Of a stretch of 64,000 nt of DNA, positions 25,509-34,857 are shown piece after piece. Below the pieces are notes generated by a model. It saw only the letters and a list, made by a program, of their open reading frames with translations. It did no database searches and was not told where the DNA came from. The stretch's first letter is position 1. Each line of letters begins with the position of its first letter. The DNA is from Weissella soli (GTDB lineage: Bacteria; Bacillota; Bacilli; Lactobacillales; Lactobacillaceae), in contig NZ_CP017326.1 of assembly GCF_001761545.1 (NCBI RefSeq), positions 124,001 through 188,000 on the forward strand, given 5' to 3'. Both the position numbers and the translations under genes were made by a program.

Positions 25509-27821
25509 ATGGATAATGAATTAATCAGTGAGCAAGCCCGTTTAGATGATGTGGTCGTTGAAATTGAGCAACAGATTGTGGCGGCTAATGAGGCCCATGC
25601 GGCAGCGCATAGTGAAACACGTGCCGTTGAAGGAAACTACGCCGCGAATACTTCAATTAACACCCTTGAAGTCGATGATGCCATGGAAACAAATGCCGAA
25701 ATTCAACAGCAACGAAATATTGTCGCTCGGGTCAACGAAACCGAAGCCATCGCCCGGCAAAAAGTCGCAACACTGACAACTTTACGTCAGGCACCATATT
25801 TTGGCCGGATTGACATTGATGAGGCTGGTGATCAAGACACTTTATACATTGGCTTGGCATCGTTGCAGGACGATCAGGGTGAGTTCTTAATCTATGATTG
25901 GCGGGCGCCGATTAGTGGTATTTACTATAACGGGACGTTGGGGGATGTGACCTATCCGACACCTATCGGGGAGATGCACGCGGAATTATTAAAGAAACGC
26001 CAGTATACGATCGCCAACGATCAGATTGTCAACATGTTTGACACGAATGAAACTGTCGGTGATGAGTTGTTGCAGTATGCTCTCGGCCAGCAAAATGATA
26101 CGACGATGCGCAATATTGTGGCCACCATTCAACAAGAGCAAAATGCGATTATTCGTGATACGAAGAGTGACTTGCTCGTCGTGCAGGGGGTCGCTGGCTC
26201 GGGCAAGACATCAGCGATTTTACAACGCATTGCCTTTTTACTCTTCCACGCTCGTGAAAACTTGAATAGTGATCAAATTGTGCTCTTCTCACCGAACCGG
26301 TTATTTTCGAGTTACATCGCGGACGTCTTGCCTTCGTTAGGTGAACGCAACATGCGGCAGGTAACATTAGCTGAGTTTATCAGCGCACGTTTAGAAGGAT
26401 TGACCGTGCAGACTCTCTTTGACCGGTATGAACAAGGTCAGACGGACGCTTTGCAAGTAGCGCTGTTGATCCGCGCTAAGCTGGAAGATGCCACCATCAT
26501 GCAACGGTTGCTGGCATATCGGGATACCTTAACGGTCAGTGACATTGCGTTTGATAACATTTATTATCAAAATCAAACTTACTTTACTGCCAGTGAAATT
26601 CAGACGATTTTTGCCGGCTTTAGCACGCAATTTAGCATTAAAGAACGGCTCCAAATGACGCAAAAAGCGCTTCAAAAACAATTAGCTAAACGGATTGAAG
26701 CATCGTTGGATTTAGATTGGGTCCAAGAAGGGTTAGATAATTTAACGGACTTAGAATTTCAAACTTTGCTCGGCTCAGATTATGAAGAGGATCTGGCGGA
26801 TGAGGAAAATATGAATGATTTGCTGCAATCAGCCGCCCATAAGTATGTGGCCCGAGAACTGCAAGCAGTCGATGATGCCATCTATAATAACCACTATTTT
26901 GACATTTATCGCCAATATGCTGACTTTTTGCAGTGGCTAGGGCGGCAAGACGCCGAGTTGGCAGATTTATGGCAAGCGAAGCGTGATCGGTTTATGTGGG
27001 CGTTGGAGTTACATCAAATCGATTTAGAAGATGCGGTGCCCTTGATGTATCTACGTGATCTGATGACAAATGGTGGGACGAATTCGCAAATGATGTATGT
27101 CTTTGTGGATGAAATGCAAGATTATTCGATGGCGCAGCTATTATATCTCAAGCACGCCTTTCCGATGGCTAAATTTACGGTTTTGGGGGATGCTGAACAG
27201 GCGCTGTTCCGTCCAGTGGAGGCACCGACAGTCCTCTTGCAAAAATACAGTGAAGCCTTTACGGCCAAACGCCCCAATATGGTTATCTTGAATAAAGCCT
27301 ACCGCTCAACGCAAGAAATTATGAATTTTGCCAAGGCCTTGTTGCCGGATGGTGATCAAATCATTGCTTTTACACGACATGGTGCTTTACCGCAAATGGT
27401 GCTCAGTGATCCACAAAAAATTGGGCAGGATTTACAGGGCATCGTGCACCAGTTACATGAGCAATATGGGACGGTTGCTGTACTGACCAAAACACAGGCA
27501 CAAGCCGAGGTAGCGATGCGTCACTTACGGTCGTCTAAGTTAGCGGTGCAACTGCTCCATGCTAATGACCGTAAACGCACGGCGCCCATTTTGGTGATGC
27601 CCATTTATTTGGCTAAAGGGCTCGAATTTGATGCCGTGATTGGGTATGACGTGTCACAAACCAACTACCCAGATCACCTAGCAACGGGCTTGTTGTATAC
27701 CTTGGCATCACGAGCGATGCATGCGTTGGCATTGATTAGCATTGATGGCACGCTGCCACGACTGATTGAAGCCGTCGCCGAAACCGTCCAGATTGTTGAA
27801 TCCCCGGCGATCCTAACTTGA
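25509..27821 (+). CDS. helD: UvrD/HelD family helicase (RNA polymerase recycling factor)
   Basis: This 770-residue superfamily 1 ATPase matches HelD in length and layout. The N-terminal 100 residues are a charged coiled coil that enters the RNA polymerase secondary channel in relatives. Then come FLIYDWRAPISGIYY, Walker A GVAGSGKTS (about residues 227-235), Walker B VFVDEMQDYS, and the late helicase motif LAKGLEFDAVI. HelD releases stalled RNA polymerase from DNA. The ATG follows ACGGAG. The trpS promoter begins within its last codons. Confidence 0.9.
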   Translation: MDNELISEQARLDDVVVEIEQQIVAANEAHAAAHSETRAVEGNYAANTSINTLEVDDAMETNAEIQQQRNIVARVNETEAIARQKVATLTTLRQAPYFGRIDIDEAGDQDTLYIGLASLQDDQGEFLIYDWRAPISGIYYNGTLGDVTYPTPIGEMHAELLKKRQYTIANDQIVNMFDTNETVGDELLQYALGQQNDTTMRNIVATIQQEQNAIIRDTKSDLLVVQGVAGSGKTSAILQRIAFLLFHARENLNSDQIVLFSPNRLFSSYIADVLPSLGERNMRQVTLAEFISARLEGLTVQTLFDRYEQGQTDALQVALLIRAKLEDATIMQRLLAYRDTLTVSDIAFDNIYYQNQTYFTASEIQTIFAGFSTQFSIKERLQMTQKALQKQLAKRIEASLDLDWVQEGLDNLTDLEFQTLLGSDYEEDLADEENMNDLLQSAAHKYVARELQAVDDAIYNNHYFDIYRQYADFLQWLGRQDAELADLWQAKRDRFMWALELHQIDLEDAVPLMYLRDLMTNGGTNSQMMYVFVDEMQDYSMAQLLYLKHAFPMAKFTVLGDAEQALFRPVEAPTVLLQKYSEAFTAKRPNMVILNKAYRSTQEIMNFAKALLPDGDQIIAFTRHGALPQMVLSDPQKIGQDLQGIVHQLHEQYGTVAVLTKTQAQAEVAMRHLRSSKLAVQLLHANDRKRTAPILVMPIYLAKGLEFDAVIGYDVSQTNYPDHLATGLLYTLASRAMHALALISIDGTLPRLIEAVAETVQIVESPAILT

Positions 27822-27846
27822 ACGTCCCTCGGAAAACCCGTACAAT
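27818..27846 (+). promoter_or_regulatory. Promoter of trpS-ppx
   Basis: TTGAAC and TACAAT are separated by 17 bases; the -35 box overlaps the helD stop codon. The 48-base stretch before trpS is too short for a T-box leader. Confidence 0.65.
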
Positions 27847-27894
27847 GATAATTGTCAAAATTAAGTAGGCTTCGGCTTAGAAAGTGTATGAAAA

Positions 27895-28911
27895 ATGAGC
27901 GAAAAGAAAGTGTTGTTAACGGGTGACCGTCCAACTGGTAAACTACATATTGGACATTACGTCGGTTCATTGAAAAATCGGGTAGCCATGCAAAATGCTG
28001 GTACGTACGATCCATATATTATGATTGCCGACAAGCAAGCCTTTACGGATAATGCACGGGATCCTGAAAAAATCCACAATTCACTGTTAGAAGTAGCTTT
28101 GGACTACTTGGCAGTGGGTATTGATCCAGCGAAGTCAACGATTTTTGTGCAAACAGCGGTACCAGAATTATCTGAGTTAACGGAATATTTTTTGAATCTA
28201 GTTTCCGTTGCGCGCTTGCAACGCAATCCAACAGTTAAAACTGAAATTCAACAAAAAGGGTTTGGTGAATCAATCCCAGCTGGTTTTTTTGTCTATCCAG
28301 TGTCACAAGCAGCGGACATTGCCTTGTTCAAGGGGCAAGTGGTGCCGGTTGGTGAAGACCAAGAGCCCATGCTAGAACAGACACGTGAAATTGTGCGGAC
28401 TTTTAACCGTTACTACAACACCGATATCTTGGTTGAACCAGAAGGCGTATTCCCACCAAAGGGTCAGGGACGGATTCCTGGGCTTGATGGGGTTAAAATG
28501 TCAAAGTCATTGGGTAATGCCATCTATTTGAGTGATACAGAAGATGACTTGTGGCAAAAGATCAAGTCAATGTACACTGACCCAGCGCACATTCGTGTGG
28601 AGGATCCAGGGCATATTGAAGGTAACATGGTCTTCACCTACTTGGACATTTTCGATACCGATACTGAAAAAGTTGCCGCATTAAAGGCCCAATATCAGGC
28701 TGGTGGTTTGGGTGACATGAAGATTAAGAAGTACTTGTTTGAAGTATTGAATAACGAATTGCAGCCAATCCGTGAGCGTCGTGCGGAATTTGCTCAAGAT
28801 CGTGAAGGGGTTTTGCAGATGCTAAAGGATGGGTCAGAAAAGGCCCGTGCAGAAGCACAAAAGACGATGCATGCAGTACGTGAGGCGATGGGAATCGCTT
28901 ATTGGGGATAA
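27895..28911 (+). CDS. trpS: Tryptophanyl-tRNA synthetase
   Basis: This 338-residue class I enzyme charges tRNA-Trp. HIGH is exact at residues 18-21 ([10 protein letters not shown]) and KMSKS at 201-205. [11 protein letters not shown] and [16 protein letters not shown] are further family blocks. The ribosome binding site is weak (AGAAAGTG about 10 bases upstream). Its stop is three bases from the ppx start, so the two genes form an operon. Confidence 0.97.
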   Translation: MSEKKVLLTGDRPTGKLHIGHYVGSLKNRVAMQNAGTYDPYIMIADKQAFTDNARDPEKIHNSLLEVALDYLAVGIDPAKSTIFVQTAVPELSELTEYFLNLVSVARLQRNPTVKTEIQQKGFGESIPAGFFVYPVSQAADIALFKGQVVPVGEDQEPMLEQTREIVRTFNRYYNTDILVEPEGVFPPKGQGRIPGLDGVKMSKSLGNAIYLSDTEDDLWQKIKSMYTDPAHIRVEDPGHIEGNMVFTYLDIFDTDTEKVAALKAQYQAGGLGDMKIKKYLFEVLNNELQPIRERRAEFAQDREGVLQMLKDGSEKARAEAQKTMHAVREAMGIAYWG

Positions 28912-28914
28912 GCT

Positions 28915-29847
28915 ATGAGTTATTTAGCAGTCATTGACCTAGGGTCGAATTCGACCCGCATGGTTGTGGAAGAGTTTACTGAAGAAGGCAATATCAAGGA
29001 GCTGGTGCGGCGCAAGTTGGACACGCGCTTGGCTGAGGGGATGGATGATAACCTCAGCGCCTTAACTGAAGTGGCGATGCAACGGGTGATTGACGCCCTC
29101 TTAGAGTTTCAAAAGGATTATCAACAGTTTGCAGATATTGAGGTCATGGGAATCGCGACCGCAGCCGTGCGTGAGGCGACGAATCAAGCTGATTTTGTGG
29201 ACCGGGTCTTCGCCGCGGTCGGAGTTGAGCTGCGCGTATTGACCGGTGACCAAGAAGCATATTATGACTACCTTGGTGCGGTCTCAGCGTTAGATTTTTC
29301 GGATGCTTGGTTACTCGATACCGGCGGCGCAAGTGTCGAATTAGTTGGGATTGAAGAGCGTATGGCGGCAAATTTCATCAGTTTGCCCTTCGGCGCGGTC
29401 AACCTATCGGAAAAATTCCACTTGAATAAAGCGGGTGTCTTGGGTGCCGATCAGATCGCAGCAGCTAGTCAATATGTCTCCGAGCAATATAGCCATTTAC
29501 CTTGGTTAGATGGGGATCATGATGATTTGCCAATTATTTTATTAGGTGGTGCTAATCGTTCATTGGCACGGCTTGATCGTGTCCAACATGGCCTGTCAGC
29601 TGACGCCGATTTTCATGGCTATGAAATGGAGGCTGCGACCGTGTTGGCAACCTTTAACGAGATGGCGCAGATGAGTTTAGCTGAGCGGGCAACGCTAATG
29701 GGACCGGAAGCCAATCGTGCGGACATCATGATTAGCGGTTTGTTACCGATTGTGAATTTAATTGAGCGTACTAAATCACCAAAGGTTGTCTTTTCATCTT
29801 CAGGTGTGCGTGAAGGTATTTTACGTGAGTATCAAATGAGTTTATAG
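28915..29847 (+). CDS. ppx: Ppx/GppA family exopolyphosphatase or pppGpp phosphatase
   Basis: This 310-residue protein has the actin-like ATPase fold of the Ppx/GppA family: LAVIDLGSNSTRMVV at the start, GIATAAVREATN, and the phosphate-binding LLDTGGASVELV. The family releases phosphate from polyphosphate or from pppGpp; the sequence alone does not decide which. The length matches the short two-domain form that lacks the C-terminal HD-type domain. It follows trpS with three bases between and ends at a terminator. Confidence 0.9.
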   Translation: MSYLAVIDLGSNSTRMVVEEFTEEGNIKELVRRKLDTRLAEGMDDNLSALTEVAMQRVIDALLEFQKDYQQFADIEVMGIATAAVREATNQADFVDRVFAAVGVELRVLTGDQEAYYDYLGAVSALDFSDAWLLDTGGASVELVGIEERMAANFISLPFGAVNLSEKFHLNKAGVLGADQIAAASQYVSEQYSHLPWLDGDHDDLPIILLGGANRSLARLDRVQHGLSADADFHGYEMEAATVLATFNEMAQMSLAERATLMGPEANRADIMISGLLPIVNLIERTKSPKVVFSSSGVREGILREYQMSL

Positions 29848-29859
29848 CAAGGTCACATG

Positions 29860-29886
29860 AGAGGTAGTGATACCTCTCTTTTTTTG
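29860..29886 (+). terminator. Terminator after trpS-ppx
   Basis: AGAGGTA pairs with TACCTCT across GTGA, followed by a T run. Confidence 0.75.
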
Positions 29887-29992
29887 CCGGTGAATGTTGA
29901 AGACTGTATTCAAAGAAGATCCTGAAAAATCGCGACCGAAATACGTTAAAATAGAAGATGACAATGAATGAACGACACACAAGGAGTTTTCC

Positions 29993-30991
29993 ATGAAAAT
30001 TTATGTAACGAATGTTCGTGAAGATGAAGTGCAATTTATTAATGCATGGCAAGAAGCGCATGGAGAACATGAAGTTGCCTACACAACTGACATGTTAACC
30101 CTAGAAACGATTCAAAAATTAGATGGCTTTGATGCCGTTAATATTTTGCAATTGAACCAGATTTCAACGGATGTCTTTGGCGCCTTAGCTAATAAAGGCA
30201 TCCACATTATGAATTTACGGAATGTCGGGATTGATAATTTGGATTTGGCTGCGGCCAAGGAGTTTGGCTTTCAAGTATCAAATGTCCCTAGTTATTCACC
30301 TAACGCGATTGCAGAACATGCGGTGATGTTGATGATGCGGGCCTTGCGCCGGACGCCTGAATCAGATGCACGAATTGCCGCCCATGATTTTCGTTGGGCC
30401 CCAACCATTGCCCGTGAATTAAGGATGCAAACCGTCGGTGTCATTGGTACTGGTCGTATCGGTCGGGTGGTGATTGACATCTTGCAAGGCTTTGGTGCGA
30501 AGGTGATCGTGTATGATTTACACCGCAGCAACGCTGATCTTGAGGCCCAGGGCCTGTATGTTGATACGTTAGATGAATTATATGCCCAGGCTGATATCAT
30601 CACGTTGCATATGCCAGAAACGGCAGCCAATCATCATATAATTAATGCAGCAACGCTGGCCAAGATGCGCCCTCGGACGATTTTAGTGAATGTCTCACGG
30701 GGTGGCTTAGTTGATGTTGACGCTGTCTTAACAGCACTAGCCGACGGCAAATTAGCATTTTACGCCTTGGATACCTATGAAGGTGAATTTGGGATATTCA
30801 ATGCCGATTGGCGCGATAAAAAATTGCCTGATGCCCGCTTGGAGCAGTTGCTAGCACGACCAGATGTATTAGTCACACCGCACATTGCATTCTACACCGA
30901 AACGGCGGTCTCAGAAATGGTTAATCAATCATTAGATGCCGGTGTCGCCTTTTATAATGGCGAATTACCAAGTCAAAACGTTGAATTATAA
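29993..30991 (+). CDS. ldhD: D-2-hydroxyacid dehydrogenase, probable D-lactate dehydrogenase
   Basis: This 332-residue NAD-dependent enzyme belongs to the D-isomer 2-hydroxyacid dehydrogenases. It shows the Rossmann motif VGVIGTGRIGR, catalytic Arg in VNVSRGGLVD, Glu in DTYEGEFG and His in TPHIAFYTETA. The early NLRNVGIDNLD block and the aromatic residues around the active site fit D-LDH, the main lactate-forming enzyme in heterofermentative relatives. AAGGAG precedes the ATG by seven bases. It is monocistronic and would recycle NADH from glycolysis; other D-hydroxy acids remain possible. Confidence 0.88.
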   Translation: MKIYVTNVREDEVQFINAWQEAHGEHEVAYTTDMLTLETIQKLDGFDAVNILQLNQISTDVFGALANKGIHIMNLRNVGIDNLDLAAAKEFGFQVSNVPSYSPNAIAEHAVMLMMRALRRTPESDARIAAHDFRWAPTIARELRMQTVGVIGTGRIGRVVIDILQGFGAKVIVYDLHRSNADLEAQGLYVDTLDELYAQADIITLHMPETAANHHIINAATLAKMRPRTILVNVSRGGLVDVDAVLTALADGKLAFYALDTYEGEFGIFNADWRDKKLPDARLEQLLARPDVLVTPHIAFYTETAVSEMVNQSLDAGVAFYNGELPSQNVEL

Positions 30992-31001
30992 GTCTTGGAA
31001 C

Positions 31002-31036
31002 AGTTTATTGGGGATGACTCAATAAACTTTTTTTTT
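31002..31036 (+). terminator. Terminator after the D-2-hydroxyacid dehydrogenase
   Basis: AGTTTATTG pairs with CAATAAACT across a nine-base loop, followed by a run of T residues. Confidence 0.8.
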
Positions 31037-31181
31037 GACTAACCGCTTATTTACTAATAACAAAATGAGTAAAATGCATCTAAAATTAAAAAACAATTAG
31101 ACAAATGATTTATGGTTATGTTAAGATACTCTCAACGAATTTTAAAAATAATAAGATATAGAAATTCAGGAGATGAAGTGT

Positions 31182-32807
31182 ATGAAGCAATTGGGGAAAA
31201 CAGCTGTATTGCTGGCATCGGTTGCGATGCTTGGGAGTGTAGCGGTGCCTGCGACGACGGCATCAGCAGCTGGTAAGACAATTAATTGGTCAGAAATTGC
31301 CGATTTGCCAACGATGGATCCTTCAAAGTCGACAGATACAGTTTCTGCAGACGCACTGGCAGCGACGAGCTTGCCACTGGTACAATTCGGTAAGAATAAT
31401 AAGATTGAATTTGAAGCAGCGAAGAGTTATGAGAAATCAAAGGATGGGTTGACCTATACCTTCCACTTGCGTAAGAACTTGAAGTGGGCTAATGGCGACA
31501 AGTTGACGGCCAAGGATTTCGTCTATGGCTGGCAACGCTCAATTAATCCAAAAACTGCTTCAGAATATGCCTACTTGTTTGACGGGGTGAAGAACGCCAA
31601 TGCCATTCAAGCGGGGACAGCCAAAGTAGCTGATTTGGGTATTTCAGCGACTGATGATTATACATTGAAGGTGACTTTGGAAAAGGCTGTGCCATACTTC
31701 TTACAAGTCATCACGATGCCTGTCTTCTTCCCACAAAGTCAAACCTTTGTGGAAAAGCAGGGTGATAAGTACGGGACTTCCGCCGCAACTTACTTATCAG
31801 CTGGTCCATATAAGTTGACTGGTTGGAATGGTTCAAACCAAAAGTATGCCTATGTTAAGAATACTAACTATTGGGATAAGCAAGATGTGAAGACGAAGAA
31901 GATTAATGTGCAGATCATCAAGGACCAAAACACTGGTTATAACTTGTATCAAGGTAAAAAATTAGACTTCACGACTTTATCACCAGATCAAGTGAAGAGT
32001 TCAAAGACAAAGAAGGCTTATACGCAAATCAAGCAAGGTGCAACACAAATGTTGCAGTTGAATGAAGCAAAGGTCAAGGCCTTCAAGAACCTCAAAGTAC
32101 GTCAGGCCATCTCATATGCCATTGACCGTAAGACTTTGGCTAATAACATCGTGACTGGTGCAGCTGTACCGGCCAAGAGTTACACACCAACTGGCCTAGC
32201 CAAGGATCCAAACACAGGTAAGGATTTTGCCAAGGGTGCCGCAGTCAAGGGTGCCATCTCATATGACAAGAAGAAGGCCGCTAAGTTGTTTAAGGCTGGT
32301 TTGAAAGAAGTCGGTATCTCAAAGTTGAAGATTACCTTGCTGACAGATGACGATGATTCATCAAAGCGCGTGGCACAATTCTTGCAACAACAATTGGAAG
32401 ACCACTTGAAGGGACTGACGGTGACTATTAAGTCAGTTCCTAAGAAGCAACGTTTGGCTTTGAGTACTGCCAAGGACTTCGATATGGTTAACTTTGGTTG
32501 GCTAGCTGATTATCCTGACGCCTCATCATTCTTGGATTTGTACACTTCTGATGCTTCATATAACTATGGTAGCTGGAAGAACACAACCTTTGACAGTGTG
32601 ATGGCAGATACTAAGGACAAGGATGCCAACAACGCCAAAGCCCGTTATGCCGACTTTAAGAAGGCTGAACAAACCCTTGAAAAGGATATGGGTGTGGTCC
32701 CAATGTACTATCGTTCAACGGCAGCTTTGAAGAACACTAAGGTCAAAGGTGTGATCTTTAATCCGACCGGTGCGCCATACAATTTCAAGTACGCAGTTAA
32801 AAAGTAA
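31182..32807 (+). CDS. OppA-like peptide-binding protein with signal peptide but no lipobox
   Basis: This 541-residue protein is a family 5 extracellular solute-binding protein of the oligopeptide type: SEIADLPTMDPSKSTD, YTFHLRKNLKWANGD, FVYGWQRSINP, and DFDMVNFGWLADYPDASSFL are family blocks. The N-terminus is a clear signal peptide (MKQLGKTAVLLASVAMLGS) ending in TTASA-AG, a signal peptidase I site. No cysteine follows, so it cannot be lipid-anchored like standard OppA. It is lysine-rich. No ABC permease or ATPase genes are adjacent. CAGGAG sets the ATG at 31182; ATG 31173 is in frame but too close. It may be a soluble or loosely bound wall protein. Confidence 0.85.
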   Translation: MKQLGKTAVLLASVAMLGSVAVPATTASAAGKTINWSEIADLPTMDPSKSTDTVSADALAATSLPLVQFGKNNKIEFEAAKSYEKSKDGLTYTFHLRKNLKWANGDKLTAKDFVYGWQRSINPKTASEYAYLFDGVKNANAIQAGTAKVADLGISATDDYTLKVTLEKAVPYFLQVITMPVFFPQSQTFVEKQGDKYGTSAATYLSAGPYKLTGWNGSNQKYAYVKNTNYWDKQDVKTKKINVQIIKDQNTGYNLYQGKKLDFTTLSPDQVKSSKTKKAYTQIKQGATQMLQLNEAKVKAFKNLKVRQAISYAIDRKTLANNIVTGAAVPAKSYTPTGLAKDPNTGKDFAKGAAVKGAISYDKKKAAKLFKAGLKEVGISKLKITLLTDDDDSSKRVAQFLQQQLEDHLKGLTVTIKSVPKKQRLALSTAKDFDMVNFGWLADYPDASSFLDLYTSDASYNYGSWKNTTFDSVMADTKDKDANNAKARYADFKKAEQTLEKDMGVVPMYYRSTAALKNTKVKGVIFNPTGAPYNFKYAVKK

Positions 32808-32849
32808 GCACAACACAATTTAATGCTGAATTTCATAGCACGACGGATG

Positions 32850-32876
32850 AGTCTGACGATATATGTCAGGCTTTTT
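32850..32876 (+). terminator. Terminator after the OppA-like gene
   Basis: AGTCTGAC pairs with GTCAGGCT (8 bp, one G-T) across a seven-base AT loop, followed by TTTT. Confidence 0.7.
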
Positions 32877-33152
32877 CTATTCGTTTTCAAGAAAAAAATG
32901 TAAAAAAGGGGCACTGTTTCGATAGAAAAATATCACACAATGATGAAATATTAATAGTTACAGGTGCCTATGGGCCGGCAAATTTTAGCAAAAATGGTTT
33001 ATTTACTAATTTTTTTAGAGTTTTAAAAAAACAATGTAATTTTTTTAATACACATGAAAGCGGTTTCATGTTACTATTAATAAGTTGATTGGTAAGTTTT
33101 GTAGTTGAGAGCTTTTAAACTTACATATTGGGGGTTTTTTGGGGAGAGTAAA
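32877..33152. other. AT-rich intergenic region upstream of gntP
   Basis: No open frame with a ribosome binding site and no tRNA is seen. The only recognisable element is the cre at 33055; homopolymer A and T runs dominate the rest. Confidence 0.5.
33055..33068 (+). promoter_or_regulatory. cre site upstream of gntP
   Basis: TGAAAGCGGTTTCA is an almost perfect palindrome fitting the CcpA consensus, about 85 bases before the gntP start. Catabolite repression of gluconate uptake is expected. Confidence 0.7.
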
Positions 33153-34514
33153 ATGGGATCACTATTAGTTCTATTTGCCGGCATATTATTGCTGCTATTT
33201 TTGATTATCAAGGTCAAGATGAATACATTCATCGCTTTGATTTTGACAGCTTCACTCGTAGGTTTGGGATTAGGAATGAAGCTAGAACAAATTCCAGTAT
33301 CCATCCAAACGGGAATCGGTAACTCACTTGGTGAGTTGGCGATTGTCTTCGGTTTTGGAGCGATGCTTGGACGTTTGGTTGCTGATGCCGGTGGTGCACA
33401 CCGTATCGCAAATACGTTAATTAATATTTTTGGTAAGAAGCGCGTCCAAATTGCCGTGATGGTAGCTTCATTCATCATTGGTATTGCGTTGTTCTTTGAA
33501 GTGGGTATGGTTATCTTGATTCCGATTGTCTTTGCAATCGCGCTGGAATTGGGTGTGCCTTTGCTAACTTTGGGAATTCCAATGGCCGCTGCGTTGTCAG
33601 TAACGCACGGTTTCTTGCCACCACACCCAGCGCCAACTGCTATTGCAGGTGCGTTGGGGGCTAACACGGGTAAGGTTTTGCTTTACGGTTTGATCGTTGC
33701 GATTCCAGCAGCCATCATCGCCGGACCATTGTTTTCTAAGTTAGCTCAGAAATTTGCCCCAGAGGCCTTTACAGTTAAGACCAAGTTGACGGCCTTTGGT
33801 GAAGTTAAGCAATTCAAGACAGAAGAGACACCATCATTTGGATTGTCAATTTTGACAAGCTTGTTCCCAGTTATTTTGATGGGAATTGCGACAGTTTACA
33901 CCGTCATCTTCAATGACGGTCAACCATATGCTAAGCCACAAGGGTTCATGGAGTCACTCGTTGCCTTCTTTGCCAACCCCGTGGCCGCGATGATTTTGTC
34001 ATTGCTATTTGCTCTATGGTCAATGGGTTGGAAGCAACGCCGTACTTCAAAAGAAATTGCCGAAACAGTTGAAGATGCCACTAAGTCAATTGCGATGTTG
34101 TTGTTGATTATTGGTGGTGGTGCTGCCTTTAAGCAAATCTTGATTGATGGTGGTATTTCTAACCAAATCGCACAAATGTTTGCCCACTCAAGTATTTCAC
34201 CATTGATCTTGGCATGGATTATTACAGTAATCCTGCGAATCGCTTTGGGTTCAGCTACGGTTGCTGCCTTGACAGCTGCCGGGTTGGTACAACCATTGAT
34301 GGCCGCCGCTGGTATCGATCCTGCTTTGATGGTTTTGGTAATCGGGGCCGGTTCATTGGCCGCATCCCACGTCAACGACGCTGGTTTCTGGATGTTTAAG
34401 GAATACTTTGATTTGGATGTTAAGCAAACACTTAAGATCTGGACTGTTCTAGAAACAGTGATTTCCGTAGTTGGTTTGATTATTGTTTTGCTGCTAAACA
34501 TGATCGTACATTAA
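33153..34514 (+). CDS. gntP: Gluconate:H+ symporter, GntP family
   Basis: This 453-residue permease has about 12-14 hydrophobic segments. GntP signatures include GIGNSLGELAIVFGFGAMLGRLV, the GFLPPHPAPTAIAG loop, and GAGSLAASHVNDAGFWMFKEYF near the C-terminus. It is predicted to import gluconate, which enters the pentose phosphate/phosphoketolase route after phosphorylation; no gluconate kinase gene is adjacent. GGGGAGAG sets the ATG at 33153, although the frame is open 16 codons upstream. Confidence 0.93.
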   Translation: MGSLLVLFAGILLLLFLIIKVKMNTFIALILTASLVGLGLGMKLEQIPVSIQTGIGNSLGELAIVFGFGAMLGRLVADAGGAHRIANTLINIFGKKRVQIAVMVASFIIGIALFFEVGMVILIPIVFAIALELGVPLLTLGIPMAAALSVTHGFLPPHPAPTAIAGALGANTGKVLLYGLIVAIPAAIIAGPLFSKLAQKFAPEAFTVKTKLTAFGEVKQFKTEETPSFGLSILTSLFPVILMGIATVYTVIFNDGQPYAKPQGFMESLVAFFANPVAAMILSLLFALWSMGWKQRRTSKEIAETVEDATKSIAMLLLIIGGGAAFKQILIDGGISNQIAQMFAHSSISPLILAWIITVILRIALGSATVAALTAAGLVQPLMAAAGIDPALMVLVIGAGSLAASHVNDAGFWMFKEYFDLDVKQTLKIWTVLETVISVVGLIIVLLLNMIVH

Positions 34515-34527
34515 TGCATAAATGATT

Positions 34528-34565
34528 AACGCTATTGCTCACGAGATGGAGTGATAGCGTTTTTT
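34528..34565 (+). terminator. Terminator after gntP
   Basis: A 13-bp stem (34528-34540 with 34549-34561, two G-T pairs) is followed by a T run. Confidence 0.8.
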
Positions 34566-34749
34566 GTAAAATGGCAGGAATTTTGCTGGTTCGATCCAAA
34601 TAGACGACACCTTAATTGTATCCGCTTTCATTGCTTATTTATTAGGTTTTTCAGGTTTTAAGTTCATATAATCACAAGATGATCAAAGTGGTTTAAAAAG
34701 CCATTATTATAGTCTTTGTGACGATAAAAAATTTTTAGATAAAAAAGTA
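34566..34749. other. Intergenic region upstream of the adhE promoter
   Basis: No gene is visible. TGTATCCGCTTTCA at 34618-34631 is cre-like with one mismatch; AT-rich sequence follows up to the adhE -35 box. Confidence 0.4.
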
Positions 34750-34777
34750 TTGACATGACTTTGTGAAGTGTTATACT
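34750..34777 (+). promoter_or_regulatory. Promoter of adhE
   Basis: TTGACA and TATACT are separated by 16 bases. TTGTGAA in the spacer (34761-34767) equals one half of a Rex operator, but the other half is poor. About 75 bases of leader precede the ATG. Confidence 0.75.
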
Positions 34778-34857
34778 AATATTGTTCAAAGATGAGCAAA
34801 CGAAAATATTGGTTATAGACTCACTATAGAAATTTAAAGAATTAGGAGATTACCGAC

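Noticed and set aside
34761-34778. Rex operator at the adhE promoter
   Set aside because: Only one arm (TTGTGAA) matches; the other arm overlaps the -10 box and fits at four of seven positions, so I do not call it a site.
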